DNA of 64,000 nucleotides from Nematostella vectensis (Eukaryota; Cnidaria; Anthozoa; Actiniaria; Edwardsiidae): NCBI RefSeq assembly GCF_932526225.1, contig NC_064036.1, positions 14,747,181 to 14,811,180 of the forward strand, read 5' to 3'. Shown piece by piece: positions 45,601 to 56,470 of this stretch (position 1 is its first letter; each line of letters starts with the position of its first letter). The notes under the pieces were generated by a model. It saw only the letters and a program-made list of their open reading frames with translations, ran no database searches and was not told where the DNA came from. The position numbers and the translations under genes were made by a program.

Positions 45601-48600
45601 TACACACAGAGTTGATCGTTGATTGACAAGTTTTCAACCACACCAGCTATACACACGGAGTTGATCGTTGATTGACAAGTTTTCAACCACAGCAGCTATA
45701 CACACGGAGTTGATCGTTGATTGACAAGTTTTCAACCACACCAGCTATACACACGGAGTTGATCGTTGATTGACAAGTTTTCAACCACACCAGCTATACA
45801 CACAGAGTTGATCGTTGATTGACAAGTTTTTAACCACACCAGCTATACACACGGAGTTGATCGTTGATTGACAAGTTTTCAGCCACACCAGCTATATACA
45901 CACGGAGTTGATCGTTGATTGACAAGTTTTCAACCACACCAGCTATACACACGGAGTTGATCGTTGATTGACAAGTTTTCAACCACACCAGCTATACACA
46001 CGGAGTTGATCGTTGATTGACAAGTTTTTAACCACACCAGCTATACACACGGAGTTGATCGTTGATTGACAAGTTTTTAACCACACCAGCTATACACACG
46101 GAGTTGATCGTTGATTGACAAGTTTTTCACCACACCAGCTATACACACGGAGTTGATCGTTGATTGACAAGTTTTTCACCACACCAGCTATACACACGGA
46201 GTTGATCGTTGATTGACAAGTTTTCAACCACACCAGCTATACACACGGAGTTGATCGTTGATTGACAAGTTTTCACCACACCAGCTATACACACGGAGTT
46301 GATCGTTGATTGACAAGTTCTCCACCACACCAGCTATACACACGGAGTTGATCGTTGATTGACAAGTTTTCACCACACCAGCTATACACACGGAGTTGAT
46401 CGTTGATTGACAAGTTCTCCACCACACCAGCTATACACACGGAGTTGATCGTTGATTGACAAGTTTTCAACCACACCAGCTATACACACGGAGTTGATCG
46501 TTGATTGACAAGTTTTCAACCACACCAGCTATACACACGGAGTTGATCGTTGATTGACAAGTTTTCAACCACACCAGCTATACACACGGAGTTGATCGTT
46601 GATTGACAAGTTTTCAACCACACCAGCTATACACACGAAGTTGATCGTTGATTGACAAGTTTTTCACCAAACCAGTTATACACACGGAGTTGATCGTTGA
46701 TTGACAAGTTTTCAACCACACCAGCTATACACACGGAGTTGATCGTTGATTGACAAGTTTTTAACCACACCAGCTATACACACGGAGTTGATCGTTGATT
46801 GACAAGTTTTTAACCACACCAGCTATACACACGGAGTTGATCGTTGATTGACAAGTTTTCAACCACACCAGCTATACACACGGAGTTGATCGTTGATTGA
46901 CAAGTTTTCAACCACACAAGCTATACACACGGAGTTGATCGTTGATTGACAAGTTTTCAACCACAGCTATACACACGGAGTTGATCGTTGATTGACAAGT
47001 TTTCAACCACACCAGCTATACACACGGGGTTGATCGTTGATTGACAAGTTATCCACCACACCAGCTAAACACACAGAGTTGATCGTTGATTGACAAGTTT
47101 TCAACCACACCAGCTATACACACAGAGTTGATCGTTGATTGACAAGTTTTCAACCACACCAGCTATACACACGGAGTTGATCGTTGATTGACAAGTTTTC
47201 AACCACACCAGCTATGCACTGTCTTGCAAAAATCGTAGATTATTAGCTGTCTTCTCGCACTAGAATTTAGTAAAGCAGTGCCAGATACAAACTTTGAAAG
47301 CTTCGTATTCGATCGATCATTCAAATCTATTTGTTTGTTATTTGAGTAAAGCCCTAGTACGAAGATCGGACAGGGAGCAAATATTCGCCATTCGGTATAA
47401 TGATATAAGACCTTACATGTAGAAGTCGCACCTTGGCTTGGAAAAGTAGTCAAAAGTATTTTGTGCGGCCTTTTCCGTATCTGGTAATTTGACTGGCACA
47501 GGGACTAAACTTTGAAACCAGTGGTTGAACCGCCCCTTGTCCCCTCCTCCTCCCCCAATAAAAAAATAAATGAATAAAGGGCAAATCCTGACTATAATCA
47601 GGGATGCCTAAAATAGAGGTAAAACATATCATTTCTTTGACGGTAATGTATCCTGGCAAAAGTTAAAATAAGTGTCCGCCCCCCCCCTTCTTGAAACTTT
47701 TGCTTCGCCCCCCCCCCCTTTTTTAAACTTCTGGATCCGCCTCTGGTTCCACTCCAGTAAGCACCTGTGATAGCGCTTCCTTTGTGTAGCTTCCGTCAGT
47801 TTTCGCTAGCATAAGGAACTTATTATCCTTGTGATAGGGCCTCGCGCTCCTAATACAGCGAACTTATTGCCAAAATGGGTAGACTATGGATATTGGCTAT
47901 CCCTGCGATTATTTGGCAAGTATGCACCACTGATGCTGTACGAAAACAGCAACTGCGAGCCGTCGATGACGAAACCTATAAAACACTTGTCGACCTCTGT
48001 GAAGTAAAGTTTAAGGTGCCCGTTGCAGAACGTTCGAGGGCACAGAAGTCTGCACGCGTTCGAGTGTGGTTGTCCGACGATGTTTGTATCCCGAGATATA
48101 AGTATTTTCGTTTTAATGACGTCATTGATGACGTCACACCTCAATTAACTATTTATGCAAACCCCCTTGACACCTACATTACATTTTACAAGTGTAGTTG
48201 TCCGACGATGTTTGTATCCCGAGATATAAGTATTTTCGTTTTAATGACATTATTGATGACGTCACACCTCACATGACTATTTATGCACACCCCTTGACAC
48301 CTACATTACATTTTCCAAGTGTGGTTGTCCGACGATGTCCGACTCTCCTTAGTTAAATTTATGGTTATTACATTAAGCGTCGAGTGTTCTTACATTAAGC
48401 GTTTAGTTCGTTATAACATTAAGCGTTGAAAATTTGTTACATTAAGCGTTAACTGTTTTATTACATTAAGCGTTGATTTTTTGTTACATTAAGCGTTAGT
48501 GTTATATTAAGCGGCAGTTGTTACATTAAGCGGTGATACATTCCCCGTGGGCTTAATGAATAATGGGCTAAATTTATTTTTTGCAGCTAAAAATCTTCAA

Positions 48601-51600
48601 GTCTGGGTCGAAAAAAACATCGATAAGTACTCTGAATTGTACGACGAATTGATGGATATTAACAGAGAGCAGGATCTCTACTTGGAAAGCATGGATCCCA
48701 AAATCGAAACTACATTGAACTCCGAAGAGAAGAATATCATGGTAGGCATAGGCGTATTTACTTGTTTTTTGGACTCCGGTACTTTCGAGCGTACAAGAAA
48801 TGACCCATCACTTTGTGACTGTATGTTACAAATATTTATAATGCCGCGTTTTCTAACCAGTAATGTTCACTGACTATGTTTGAGAGCGATATATCCAAGT
48901 GATTTTACAAATCTTTTGTTGGTTTCATCTACGGAAAGGTAATCGCTTTTCATAAACTGCGAAGATAGACCTTAGCTTATGCATGCCCACTCTCTCTTCA
49001 CTTGGTAATATGCCTATTGTTTTTTCAAAAACTCGTTCAAATTGAAACATGTTAAGTAGCCCTCTTCGAAGCGTGTGATCGATCTGTTCTTTGGCTTTTC
49101 TTTAACATAATAACCAATGCTTCTAGTTTTCAAATTCTGAAATAGAACTTAGATATTAATAACTGGCGAGGCGCGACGCACGGCAAATGAAATCGCAGTT
49201 TGGGGGGTTTCGTACAAAATCTTTGTAGCCCTCTTAAGTCAAGCTAATGCGATGAGTGTTTTATTTGGTGTGAAATTATACAGCCCAAGCCCCCAAGTGA
49301 ATATTTTGTTATTTCAAGACACCACCGTGCATCAATCTTTTTCTTACAGGATGCCATCAAGGCAAAGAACAATACCAGGGACGAACTGGACTACCTTGAA
49401 GTATCCGACATGTATGAATCAGCCATTGACAACGCCATAAATATAGGTTTCCCCCTCTTAGGTCTGTTAGTCAGCGGTGGAGTACAAGTCTACAAATTTG
49501 CCAAGAGAAATAGAGCTCAGAAGGAGGTTTTCAAGGTATGTCTACGTAAAGCTTATATCAACACTGTAGCCTACAAAGCAAGAGCTTCTATGGGCTTCAG
49601 TCAATTGTATAGGGTGAAATTTTGCCAAACTATGCATTTAACTTAGTTTCGGTTCATGTAGAAGCTACAGAACGGGAATACATTAGAACAATGAGGTAAT
49701 CCAGCCAATCCTGTTAGGCCTTACGAGCGTGCTTTGACACTTATGTTAGTTTCAGGACTCCATAAAGGCTGTTTCTCACTAGGACGTAAGCGCAAACCGA
49801 AACGCAACACAAGTGAGAATCGATAAACATAAGCGCAAGAAAACCAAGCGGTTGCGTTCTCTTGCCCTTGCGCTTACGATCCAGTGAAAATCGGGAAAAA
49901 GTTTGCGTTGCGCTTGCGTCCAAGTAAGAACCAGCCTTAATATCTCAAGCCTTATAAGGTATATAATTCAATTACTTGTTTATTTTTTAAACATAGCTCG
50001 AGAGAAAGAATGCAATCCGACTCAAGACATCTCCCACCGCTCGAATTGCAAAACAGAAAACAAGCTTGATCACAAGTTTCACAACCAAGTACAGCAAGCT
50101 AAAGAACAGACTGAATACCAAGTTCGCCAGGTCGATAAGAATCGTAAGGGGTATAAGCTCAGCGTTTACGCTTGCACTAAACCTCTTTACCACAGGTAAG
50201 AATTCAAACTACTTCAAAACCTCCACCTCGGGCTGTAGCACAACATTTATTTTGCTTATAGTGCAACATATACTACAGCTTATTATTATTCTTATTTTAT
50301 ACGAAAATGTACTTTTTTCATGGTAAAACAAATATACTGAAACACAAAGCACACTCCACCGCCACCTCAAGCCGCGCACTATACCACAATATCTACCGCG
50401 CACTGTACCACGACAACTACCGCGCACTGCACCGCAACATCTACCGCGCACTGTACCACAACATCTACCGCGCACTGTACCACAACATCTACCGCGCACT
50501 GTACCACAACATCTACCGCGCACTGTACCACAACATCTACCGCGCACTGTACCACAACATCTACCGCGCACTGTACAACAACATCTACCGCACACTGTAA
50601 CCGCAACATCAACTGCGCACTGCACCACATCTACCGCGCACTGTACCACAACATCAACCGCGCACTGTACCACGACAACTACCGCGCACTGCACCGCAAC
50701 ATCTACCGCGCACTGTACCACAACATCTACCGCGCACTGCACCACAACATCTACCGCGCACTGTACCACAACATCTACCGCGCATTGCACCACAACATCT
50801 ACCGCGCACTGTACCACAACATCTACACACTGGATACTACACACAGCAACACCATCAGGGGCGTAGCCAATATTTTTTCTTGAAGAGCGGGGAGGGGTGG
50901 GGGGGGGGGGTAAAGTGATTTCTCAACAACATACATATATTCCAAATGAGACGGCACTCCTTAGATGTAATATGTTTATTGTAATATGTTTATTTGACTA
51001 GAAACGGGGGCTAGGCAACCCCCTGGCTACACCCCTGGTCATTAATCGGTTAGAAGAGCTATCCATTATAAGAAGGGTTTCATTCTATTTGCATGTTCTA
51101 GAAGCAAAAAACAAAAGCTTAATTGAACTTGAAAAAGCTTAACTGAACTTGATTTTAAATGTTGCGCAGATTAACTAGTAAGACTACAAATTGATGATTG
51201 GTTGATTCCAGGGATGAGCGTTTACTCCGTCATTGCTAGCCTTAAGGAATGCGAACAAAGACGAGATAATGCAAAGGAAGCGAGGGACACTACGGCAAAA
51301 GCTCTAGCGAACATTGATGAAGCCATTAAGAACATCACTACTTCAAAGGAGATCATGTACTCGGTAAAAGAATACAACAAAGCAATAGTACATCCAGCAT
51401 GTGAAAGAAAGATAGTCTTTCTCCCCTTTCTGAAATGGAAGACATCCAAGGACCACAACATCTAAAGCACACTGTACCACAACACTCACCGCGCATTCCA
51501 TACGACATCTACCGCGCCCTGTACCGCAACATCCACCGCGCATTCCATACGACATCTACCGCGCCCTGTACCGCAACATCCACCGCGCACTGTACCGCAA

Positions 51601-54600
51601 CATCTACCGCGCACAGTACCACAACATCTAAAGCACACTGTACCGCAACACTCACCGCGCATTCCATACGACATCTACCGCGCCCTGTACCGCAACATCT
51701 ACCGCGCCCTGTACCGCAACATCTACCGCGCACTGTACCGCAACATCCACCGCGCACTGTACCACAACATCTACCAACCATTCCGTACGACATCTACATA
51801 CATCTCAAATTAAAGCCCTTATAATGTTAATGATAAGAGTGTGTTTTTGAAGTTATCACATCGTTTTCAAGTTAGTTTTTTTTTTTATCCAGGGAGCCTA
51901 TATCGCCGAAACGGTTTTCAGTAGGCGATATGAGATATATACAAATAAGAATTATCTCACAATTTCTCCATACATTTTCTGTTAAATCAAACCGCCAAAC
52001 AAGTACAAATCAACGACGAAAATGCCATATACATTGTTTTTTGTCCATGTATTAATGAACTCGCTTTTTATATCCACCGCCCAATAAGGACATTCCGTTT
52101 ATAAAGACTCTTTTATTCTATAATTCCTGTAAAACACTGGAAACAAGCGGGTGAACCTCTGGCAGTGACCACCCCCAGTGACAGTGCTTACCAACCTCGA
52201 TAAGCTACCCTCGATAAACAAAGATTAAACTGAAAACTCACTAGGTTCTCGTGTATTTATTGTCTATTCAACAGGCTTTTGAAGAAGTACGAGAGAACCT
52301 GGTCGCGGAAAACCTGATGAAGTTGTTAGGAGACATCAAGCAAGTAGTGGATAATACTGATCCAACACCTGAACTGGTAAGTACAAGAGAAATGGTGATT
52401 AAGATCGGTATAGACAGCCCTTTTTTCTGTTTTTTTTTTTATTTTTTTTTTATTGGAAGACACATTTTGTGATGAAATCTCATTCCGTGTTTTATTTGTC
52501 CTTATTACATGATTGACACCTTTTCAATTGTTCTTGCAAGTTTATTTGTCCTTATTACATGATTGACACCTTTTCAATTGTTCTTGCAAGTCCTTTAGTT
52601 CACTTAAATACCTATGAATAATTTACAATCTTAAAGAACAGGGAGGGCTTGGTGTATCAGCAGGGAAAAAGTGGGGTTTAATATGAACTCATAAAATATG
52701 AATGAGGTTAATAACTAGAATACTAATGAGGAGGAGTAGGTTAAAAACTAGATATTAACCGTGAATACTAATGAAGGACCATCATATTCAACCTACAGTA
52801 GAAATGAGCAAAAAAAAAAACTTTTTCGTCACAGATTTGATAACAAGAACGATTGAATATTAACCATGCATCGATTTATTTGTCAAGAAAGCGAAATTTG
52901 TATTTGTAACCCTCGAAATTCAACAATAAGCTCAGCAATTTTGGAAAATTATTCCACCAGCAAAGTTAGGCTATATTGTGTCTATCTGAGGCGTCTACTC
53001 ACTCTTTCCGCTTGTTCATTGTCTTCGACATTACAGTTCTTGAAAATAGATATTTGGCGTAATAAAAATAAGTCGCTCTTCTTCGCTGTCAGTGAGCTCC
53101 ATTCTCACAGCGTGCTCACACTGAGTTACGAAAATTTTGCAATTCAACTCCACCTTTGGGAATTGAGTCCGTGCATGGAGCAGCCCCTCTCTGTCTAAAT
53201 GTTATTTGTGATTGTGTACAGTATTGATCTAATGAGCTTCTCAAATTTGAGCAATCAAACACCAACTCTTCTGGGTTTTCTTGCAGGTCAAGAATAACCT
53301 GAACCTTGTATTTTTTTCCAAAACAGTAATTATTGAGTTTTGTCTCTTTCCCCCCAGTCTAAATGGTTTTTTTTTTACTAGGAATAGATCATGTAATAAG
53401 CCAGTTCAATACCTCGGGCGTCAGTAGTTCGCCGTATAACAGCATAACACTTATACGGCGAACTACCGACGTCCGAGGTATTTAACCCTTACATATTTGG
53501 GTGCAGTTGTTTTTTTCTTTTTCTTGGGAGGCAGATACTTTCTTAATGTTTTTTTCCCTAAAGAAAGGAGATGTTCTTTTCGAATTGTAAACAAAATAAG
53601 GAAAGTAACTTCACATCCTGTGGTTGCTTGAAATGAGGGGATAGTTCTTGCAAATTTTTGTATCCTTTTGAAATCATCTTAATCGTGTTTCATCAGATTG
53701 AAGCCGCCAATGGAATCGAGAACTACAGATTAAATATGCCATCGGATATCTCCCCAAACCAGACGTATGATCACCAAATAAACTTGATCATAAGTTTAAG
53801 GCAGATCCCTTTTACTCTCAGCTGTTACACACAAAAGGTAATCCTTTCGACTCCTCCTGTCTTTCCTGTTTATTTATTTTTTCCTCTGGTCATTGCGGCC
53901 GTGAAAATTAGAGCGAAATAATCTAAAATTATTTATTCTAAGGGATAGTCAACAGCAAATATAACTCGACTAGCTTGTCAAGTCGTCTAGTCCTTTAGTC
54001 CTTTACTCTCTGTATCGCTCACAAGAAACTTTTCTCTATATAATTTATACATCATATGTAAATGAAATTTGGAATCGTTTGTCCATTTTCTTCGCTAGGG
54101 ACTTTGATAGTTATAATTTTGAGTAGGTCTGATAAACTATCACTTTGTCCTATTTTTCTTACTCCAGGTGAAGATGCTTACTTCTATTCTAAATGGTTGT
54201 CGAGATGGAACAAAATCATTTGATGACCTCTACTCTGATGCTAACGAATTGCATGGAAGCGACGCAAGAGAATGCGAGAGAAAAATCGGCGCTTTCTACG
54301 TTACCAAAGAAACCTTGAAGACAGAACTTGAGAGCGTAATGAAGAAAGAAAATCTAAGCCCCGTTTGTAGGGTGAACAATCCGACGACGAAAAGCTTAGC
54401 ATGCCTCAAAAAGAATAATGGTAAAACTGCAGAAGATATCGCCGCAGAAATGGGGATTGACAAGGTATCTTAAACGGATTTTATACTTCAGATTATTTTT
54501 GGTGGACAGGGTGTGGGGCATTGGGGGCATGTGCCCCCCCCCCCCCCCCAATATTTTTTTAAAAATTATAAGGAAATGACCAGTAGGGGCGTGGCTTTGC

Positions 54601-55544
54601 CCCCCCCCCCCAATATTTTCTTAATGTTTCTGTATTGTGCCCCAATCTTACGTGGCCTGCTATGGCTCTGGTGGATCATAGGATTTGAACATCAACAGCA
54701 TTAGCTATGACGCGGGCTAGAGTATGCGGGAAGCTTCGCGAAGATGAAGAGGATACTCTGGCGCACCCCCCCCCCCCCCCCCCCCCCAGTCATTCAGTCA
54801 GTCATTCCTTATTAAGGAATCTCCAAATACTATGCTTTTTCCATATTCTACCTATGACTGCGCACCCCCCTCGGCCAATCCTAGGTACGCGCCTGTAAAG
54901 CACCGGTATCTAAGTATTCCCTTATGGTGTCTCATCTCCCCCCTACTATTTTGCACCGCCATAATGCTCAGCAAAGTTTTATAAGACATGCTAACGTTTG
55001 GTGATACATCTCACAGTTAAAACTTACCATATTCACTCTGTAGAAGTCCACTGATTTATTCATGATTCTTTAGGATGTCATCGTACCACTACTCGAAGAC
55101 TGTCCGGAGGAGGGTTTGAATCCAAATCAGGTGGACCAAGTGTGTAGATTAAGGCCGTTTTTTGACAACAATGAAGTAGCGAGAATACTCGGGTTTGACC
55201 TTGCTAAAGTGGAGGAAGTGGTCTGTCCTTCAGGTGAGAATTGTTGAAACTACGCGCGATGCATTTTGGGGAGGTTGAATAAGCGCACGGTCAATGACGG
55301 TCAGGATGCGGTTTCCGTCTCCGCTTCAGGGTTCCTGTGGATGTCCCCGCAACAACAAATAAGGACTGGGTACGAGTCTGGCTAAAACTATATCCATTTC
55401 CCTGGATTTCCCTTGAACCGCTGATTGTGAAGAAAGGGAATATGGAACAAAGGATATAACTATTTTTTTCTTTATTAAGAGTTCGTTTCTCTTTCAGGCG
55501 ACAAACCCAAGGGCAAGAATACCACTCCAGATACAAAAGAATGA
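42647..55544 (+). CDS. Secreted helical protein of unknown function, 11 exons, 619 aa
   Basis: Exons 42,647-42,854; 43,294-43,506; 48,587-48,741; 49,350-49,535; 49,997-50,195; 51,212-51,363; 52,275-52,376; 53,697-53,837; 54,168-54,464; 55,074-55,233; 55,498-55,544 join in frame. All junctions are GT-AG; the exon 6 donor TCG/GTAAAA is the weakest. The N-terminus is a clear signal peptide (RRALFLCLLVLLQEFG). The rest is helix-rich: charged coiled-coil-like stretches (about 120-210, 330-400) surround two hydrophobic segments. These lie at about 224-240 (IGFPLLGLLVSGGVQVY) and 305-332, separated by a very basic linker. The C-terminal third has about nine cysteines and an acidic tail. Such paired hydrophobic segments could insert into membranes or pack in a helical bundle. 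I recognise no family. Intron 2 holds a large TIR element, and introns 5 and 6 hold 24-bp minisatellites. A second exon 1 at 63,672 indicates a tandem family. Confidence 0.75.
44190..44530. repeat. Three tandem 128-bp repeats with paired CRE-like sites
   Basis: ATATCTTGAGCTACGAGA recurs at about 44,230, 44,358 and 44,487. The first two units contain TGACGTCAT(C/T)AATGACGTCA, two full CRE octamers in tandem; the third is degenerate (TTACGTCATTGATAACGTCA). Confidence 0.8.
44769..47216. repeat. 49-bp minisatellite, about 50 copies
   Basis: The unit is ACACACGGAGTTGATCGTTG, ATTGACAAGTTTTCAACCAC and ACCAGCTAT. Variation is concentrated at TTTTCAACC/TTTTTAACC/TTCTCCACC and CGGAG/CAGAG. It lies wholly inside the TIR element. 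Confidence 0.97.
47875..48069 (+). pseudogene. Signal-peptide-like exon carried inside the TIR element
   Basis: ATG 47,875 opens with MGRLWILAIPAIIWQVCTTD, a good signal peptide, followed by a hydrophilic stretch ending near SRAQKSARV, where the repetitive right arm of the transposon begins. The frame then runs on through arm sequence to 48,276, which is not protein-like. It may be a captured 5' exon of a host secreted-protein gene, or a distant relative of exon 1 at 42,647. I see no canonical donor at the junction. Confidence 0.4.
49763..49940. mobile_element. MITE with 35-bp imperfect TIRs
   Basis: AAAGGCTGTTTCTCACTAGG at the left returns inverted as CCAAGTAAGAACCAGCCTTA at the right. At 178 bp it is non-coding and lies in intron 4 of the secreted-protein gene. 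Confidence 0.8.
50382..50828. repeat. 24-bp minisatellite, about 18 copies (intron 5)
   Basis: The unit is CAACATCTACCGCGCACTGT plus ACCA. The period is a multiple of three, giving spurious open frames on both strands. The same unit reappears after exon 6. Confidence 0.95.
50856..51037. mobile_element. TIR element, second copy of the CAGGGGCGTAGCC family
   Basis: CAGGGGCGTAGCCAA at the left pairs with CCTGGCTACACCCCTG at the right. It has a G-rich interior. Related to 7,049-7,206. Confidence 0.7.
51458..51790. repeat. 24-bp minisatellite, second array (intron 6)
   Basis: The same family as the array at 50,382, with mixed units such as CCGCGCATTCCATACGACAT and CCGCGCACTGTACCGCAACA. It starts about 95 bp beyond the proposed exon 6 donor. 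Confidence 0.92.
52154..52236 (+). mobile_element. Partial SINE copy (3' part, internally deleted)
   Basis: CTGGCAGTGACCACCCCCAG and CTACCCTCGATAAACAAAG match the body and tail of the SINE at 13,026-13,410, with the intervening segment shortened. It ends 39 bp before exon 7 of the secreted-protein gene. Confidence 0.75.
52491..52590. repeat. Perfect 50-bp tandem duplication
   Basis: TTTATTTGTCCTTATTACAT through TTGTTCTTGCAAG occurs twice with no mismatch, in intron 7. The absence of divergence implies a recent event. Confidence 0.95.
53408..53482. mobile_element. 75-bp hairpin (mini-inverted repeat)
   Basis: TACCTCGGGCGTCAGTAGTT and CGCCGTATAA return inverted after an 11-bp loop, with two mismatches in arms of about 30 bp. 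Located in intron 7. Confidence 0.8.
54500..54895. mobile_element. Two G/C-tract repeat fragments in intron 9
   Basis: 54,500-54,650 (ACCAGTAGGGGCGTGGCTTT, TTTCTGTATTGTGCC) resembles 25,050-25,205. About 54,757-54,895 (TACTATGCTTTTTCCATATT, ending GGTACGCGCCTG) is a 5'-damaged copy of the element at 56,300-56,470. Confidence 0.65.
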
Positions 55545-56299
55545 ATCCATCTAAAGTTAGAACCTGCTAGAAATTAGACGGCTGAATTGTTGAATGGAAA
55601 ATGTTAAATATCAGTAAACAACTTGAAAACAGCATAAGCACTTTTCATCAAATCTAGTCAAAATTACAATACGCATATTATGCACATCTGCCCTAGTTAT
55701 GTCTTTTTGTCTGACTGTTCTTAAATCTCTCATAAAGTTCTTGGCGTAAACGCAGGCGCTTTTTTGCTATTAAACGATTAAAGGCACGCTTATAGCAGTC
55801 AAGTGGTCATGAAAATAATCTATCGATTGAGGAATACGCCTAAGTGATTTTGTAAACTTAAAAAAAGAATCCAAAAAATCCGAGAAGACTTCTTAAGTTG
55901 GTAAGTCTCAAGGGCCAACTTGGAAAAAAAAGGAAATTACAAAATCAAAAAAAATTATTGCGCAATGATTTTAGCGGACTGCGGCATCTGACGAATAATT
56001 GAATGCGCTAGCAGCTCTCCCCACGGAGGAAAGAACGACGAAAGATCCCTTATGTTATTGTCGTCGCCATCATAAATCAATGGTTGTCGTTTTTCAAAAT
56101 GTTCTAAAAGAGCCTAAAGCGCGCTGGAAATCTGGTACTTAGTGTGCTTTACTGTGTCATCATGTAGAAAAGGACATATTTATTTACTCTCGACATCTTT
56201 AATACTTTGTTCTGTATAAATTTTAAGCACATATTTTTGCTAACAGCGCCTTTGCTTCGGGGTGTCGTACACCCCAATAAAAAATCCTGGGTACAGGCC
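55545..56299. other. Downstream flank of the secreted-protein gene
   Basis: No second coding feature was found. It presumably includes the 3' UTR; no AATAAA hexamer was identified close to the stop. Confidence 0.4.
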
Positions 56300-56470
56300 C
56301 AGGCGCGTACACAGGGAGGTGCAGGATGCGCGCACCCCTGGCGGCCAAAAAGTGGGTCATTTCTTATAAAGGAATCTTTAAATACTATACTTTTTCCATA
56401 TGTTACCTATGACTGCGCACCTCTAACCCCCCCCCCCCCCCCCCCCCGGCCAATCATGGGTACGCGCCTG
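56300..56470. mobile_element. MITE with CAGGCGCGTAC termini
   Basis: CAGGCGCGTACACAGG at the left is inverted as GGGTACGCGCCTG at the right. AGGCC flanks both ends (56,295-56,299 and 56,471-56,475), a likely 5-bp target duplication. The interior includes a 20-base C run. Confidence 0.8.

Larger units (their letters stand above)
43693..48540. mobile_element. 4.85-kb TIR/foldback-like element in intron 2
   Basis: Both ends read TGTATCACCGCTTAATGTAA inward. TTCCC lies immediately outside each end (43,688-43,692 and 48,541-48,545), consistent with a 5-bp target duplication. The inverted arms (about 43,693-44,060 and 48,060-48,540) carry arrays of CGCTTAATGTAAC, a likely subterminal protein-binding motif, then ACATCGTCGGACAACCACAC and CRE-like sites. 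No transposase frame is visible, so it is non-autonomous. The interior holds three 128-bp repeats, a 49-bp minisatellite and a signal-peptide-like frame. The right end lies 46 bp before the exon 3 boundary. Confidence 0.85.

Noticed and set aside
44769-47216. Regular repeats suggestive of a CRISPR array
   Set aside because: The units are contiguous 49-bp copies with no unique spacers, in animal DNA; it is a minisatellite.
50209-50844. 211-codon Val/Cys-rich frame on the minus strand
   Set aside because: It is the 24-bp minisatellite read in the opposite sense.
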